In this document: positions 34,564-35,827 of the stretch, piece after piece | How positions within the stretch are numbered: the first letter of the stretch is position 1 | How the letters are laid out: every line of letters begins with the position of its first letter | Assembly: GCA_012842745.1 (NCBI GenBank) | Contig: DUSF01000004.1 | Location: 76,818 to 112,644 of the forward strand | Origin: Bacillus sp. (in: firmicutes) | GTDB taxonomy: Bacteria; Bacillota; Bacilli; Bacillales; Bacillaceae_J | DNA length: 35,827 nucleotides | Direction: 5' to 3' | Notes under the pieces: model-generated | Told to the model about the DNA's origin: nothing | Database searches by the model: none | The model's input: only the letters and a program-made list of their open reading frames with translations | Program-made: the position numbers and the translations under genes

Positions 34564-34622
34564 ATTATACTTTTTAAAAGTCATATTCTTTATGACAATA
34601 GTCATGATAAAGTCATAACTTT
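34564..34622 (-). promoter_or_regulatory. Promoter of the LRR-SLH operon with spaced GTCAT motifs
   Basis: TATAAT (34564-34569, minus strand) is preceded by GTCAT (plus strand) at 34580, 34601 and 34612. These are 16, 37 and 48 bp from the -10 box, identical to the first three in the NHL-SLH promoter. The flanking text (CTTTTTAAAAGTCAT) also matches. The leader would be about 43 bases. Confidence 0.7.
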
Positions 34623-34644
34623 ACAAGGGCTTATTTAAAACAGA

Positions 34645-34674
34645 AAAGCATCCACACTTATGTATGGATGCTTT
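34645..34674 (-). terminator. Terminator of the right-edge SLH gene
   Basis: AAAGCATCCA and TGGATGCTTT form a 10-bp stem with a 10-base loop, 44 bases behind the stop, followed by TTCTGTTTTAAAT on the minus strand. Confidence 0.85.
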
Positions 34675-34717
34675 ATCATATACTGTCTGTATCATGATTA
34701 TTTTGCATTTAAAATCC

Positions 34718-35827
34718 TTATTGAATTTCCTCTTGTTCCAACATCCGAATAAGCATGGCTGCGGATTCGGCACGTGTTGCAGAGCCGCTTGGAACGAATT
34801 GATTCTGACTGCGACCATTCACGATACCGATTTTGTGCACGACATTCACTGCCCCTTTCGCCCATGTTGGGATTGCTTCGTCATCTGCAAATGGACTTAC
34901 TGCATTTGCGGCTAATTCCAGCTTCATTGCCCGAGCAAACATCACCGCCATTTCCGTTCTTGTAATGGAGGCGCTTGGTCGGAAGCTACCATCATTGTAG
35001 CCGGAAACAATTCCAGCCTGTACCATGCGGTCAATGGCCTCTTTTGCCCATGCTCCTATTTGGGTACTATCAGCAAATTCGGTAGGTGCAGCTGTTCCTT
35101 CTAGCTTCAATGCTTTTGCGAGCATCACGGTGAATTCAGCACGAGTGACTGGGTTGTTCGGTTTAAACGTTCCATCTGGGTAACCACCTACAATTCCCCT
35201 AGCTGAGGCCTGATTAATATAGCTTTCCGCCCAATGGCCTACACTGTCATTAAATTCAATAGTGGAGCTAACCGGGCTTTTTGGTTCATTAAATTCATTG
35301 GATTCCTTTGTTTCCTGTGAATTCTCTGATTCCCTAATAACCGTAATAATATAAGACTTCTTCTTACCATTTTCTGCTTGGACAAGGATTTCAAACTTAT
35401 TTTCTCCTTCTTTTAAAGTAACCTCTTGCCCATTTCCTAATGGTTTCCCTTGCAGTGTCAACTTTGACTTGTCCTTCGCCGGATTTGCCAGCAATTCAAT
35501 TTTCTCCGCTTTTGTTTTAATCGTATAGTGAGTTATGTTTGGAGAAAAAGATGGTGTTAATGACAGCTTCCTGCCGTTGCTCCAAATTGCCAGGTCATTT
35601 AAATCAGTATTGCCGGATGACAGGTTGCTACTTTTATTTTCTTCGTCATCAGAGCTGCTTGAACTACCTCCGGAACCGCTTGAAGGTTTGGCTGTCGTTA
35701 CTTTTGCACTAAGCAATTCGCTCTCTTTCCCCGCTTCATTAAATGCTTTGATGGCAAATGTATAGCTTGTATCTGCTTTCAGTCCGGTAACAACTTGTTC
35801 GTTCACATTATCAGCTACAGTTACATA
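34718..35827 (-). CDS. SLH-anchored surface protein, C-terminal part (start beyond right edge)
   Basis: The frame is open to the right edge (369 codons shown), beginning YVTVADNVNEQVVTGLKADT, the end of an Fn3 domain like that of the SLH protein at 30051. Then come a Ser/Gly/Asp linker (about 45-70), a cadherin-like beta-sandwich (75-165; LSFSPNITHYTI-type pattern, here LTPSFSPNITHYTIK), a Glu/Ser/Asn linker, and three SLH domains (about 200-369) with TRAE motifs. The M at 35806 is internal and not a start. The SLH part is nearly the same as that of its neighbour, showing recent duplication. Upstream genes and promoter are outside the window. Confidence 0.9.
   Translation of the reverse strand, partial: YVTVADNVNEQVVTGLKADTSYTFAIKAFNEAGKESELLSAKVTTAKPSSGSGGSSSSSDDEENKSSNLSSGNTDLNDLAIWSNGRKLSLTPSFSPNITHYTIKTKAEKIELLANPAKDKSKLTLQGKPLGNGQEVTLKEGENKFEILVQAENGKKKSYIITVIRESENSQETKESNEFNEPKSPVSSTIEFNDSVGHWAESYINQASARGIVGGYPDGTFKPNNPVTRAEFTVMLAKALKLEGTAAPTEFADSTQIGAWAKEAIDRMVQAGIVSGYNDGSFRPSASITRTEMAVMFARAMKLELAANAVSPFADDEAIPTWAKGAVNVVHKIGIVNGRSQNQFVPSGSATRAESAAMLIRMLEQEEIQ

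Noticed and set aside
35786-35806. Start codon of the right-edge SLH gene at 35806
   Set aside because: The frame continues to the edge and the upstream codons match the Fn3 domain of the paralogue, so the start is outside the window.

Overview
This window looks like a chromosomal segment of a low-GC, spore-forming-type Firmicute of the Bacillaceae. I base this on strong AGGAGG-type ribosome sites with some TTG starts, the sufCDSUB order, S-box and yybP-ykoY riboswitches, a sigI-rsgI pair, and a gene order (suf, metNPQ, SCP2-like, Toprim, gcvH, ArsC/Spx-like, fadE-fadA-fadN) that follows the yus region of Bacillus subtilis. No species call is possible from the sequence alone. Nearly everything is on the minus strand; only a TerC-type gene with its riboswitch and one small gene are on the plus strand.

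Positions 1-4350 hold the SUF iron-sulfur assembly operon (sufC, sufD, sufS, sufU and the first 132 codons of sufB, cut by the left edge). Positions 4412-8904 hold the methionine region: a metN-metP-metQ importer and a metY-type sulfhydrylase, each behind its own SAM (S-box) riboswitch with an intrinsic terminator. Positions 8917-12858 hold a small SCP2-like protein, the cell-wall-stress pair sigI-rsgI (with a SigI-like promoter in front of sigI), a Toprim protein, gcvH and an ArsC/Spx-like protein. Positions 13056-18740 hold a fatty acid beta-oxidation operon (fadN-fadA-fadE) behind a promoter with a FadR-like half site.

Positions 18857-25923 are mixed housekeeping: a lipoteichoic acid synthase, a Mn2+-riboswitch-controlled TerC exporter, a DedA protein, an 88-residue Sm-like/membrane protein, a DUF2268 zinc protease, a probable 33-residue membrane peptide, and a CNNM/CBS/CorC transporter with a folded leader. 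Two intergenic spaces here and in the fad operon carry 21-bp tandem arrays, and one of them sits inside what looks like an interrupted palindromic repeat.

Positions 25970-35827 are an accessory cell-surface locus. It has a 1186-residue NHL-propeller S-layer-homology (SLH) protein, a two-gene operon of a secreted BspA-type leucine-rich-repeat protein and a MucBP/Ig/Fn3/SLH protein, and the C-terminal part of a further SLH protein cut by the right edge. Two of these transcription units share one promoter architecture: a TATAAT box with GTCAT motifs at the same offsets (16, 37 and 48 bp), expanded in one copy to an 11-bp-periodic array. That pattern suggests a common OmpR/PhoB-type regulator. 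A 24-codon fossil of an SLH domain lies in the leader of the NHL-SLH gene, and dispersed repeats flank the genes, so the locus appears to have grown by duplication and decay of SLH genes. I consider this shared regulation plus gene turnover the most interesting part of the window.
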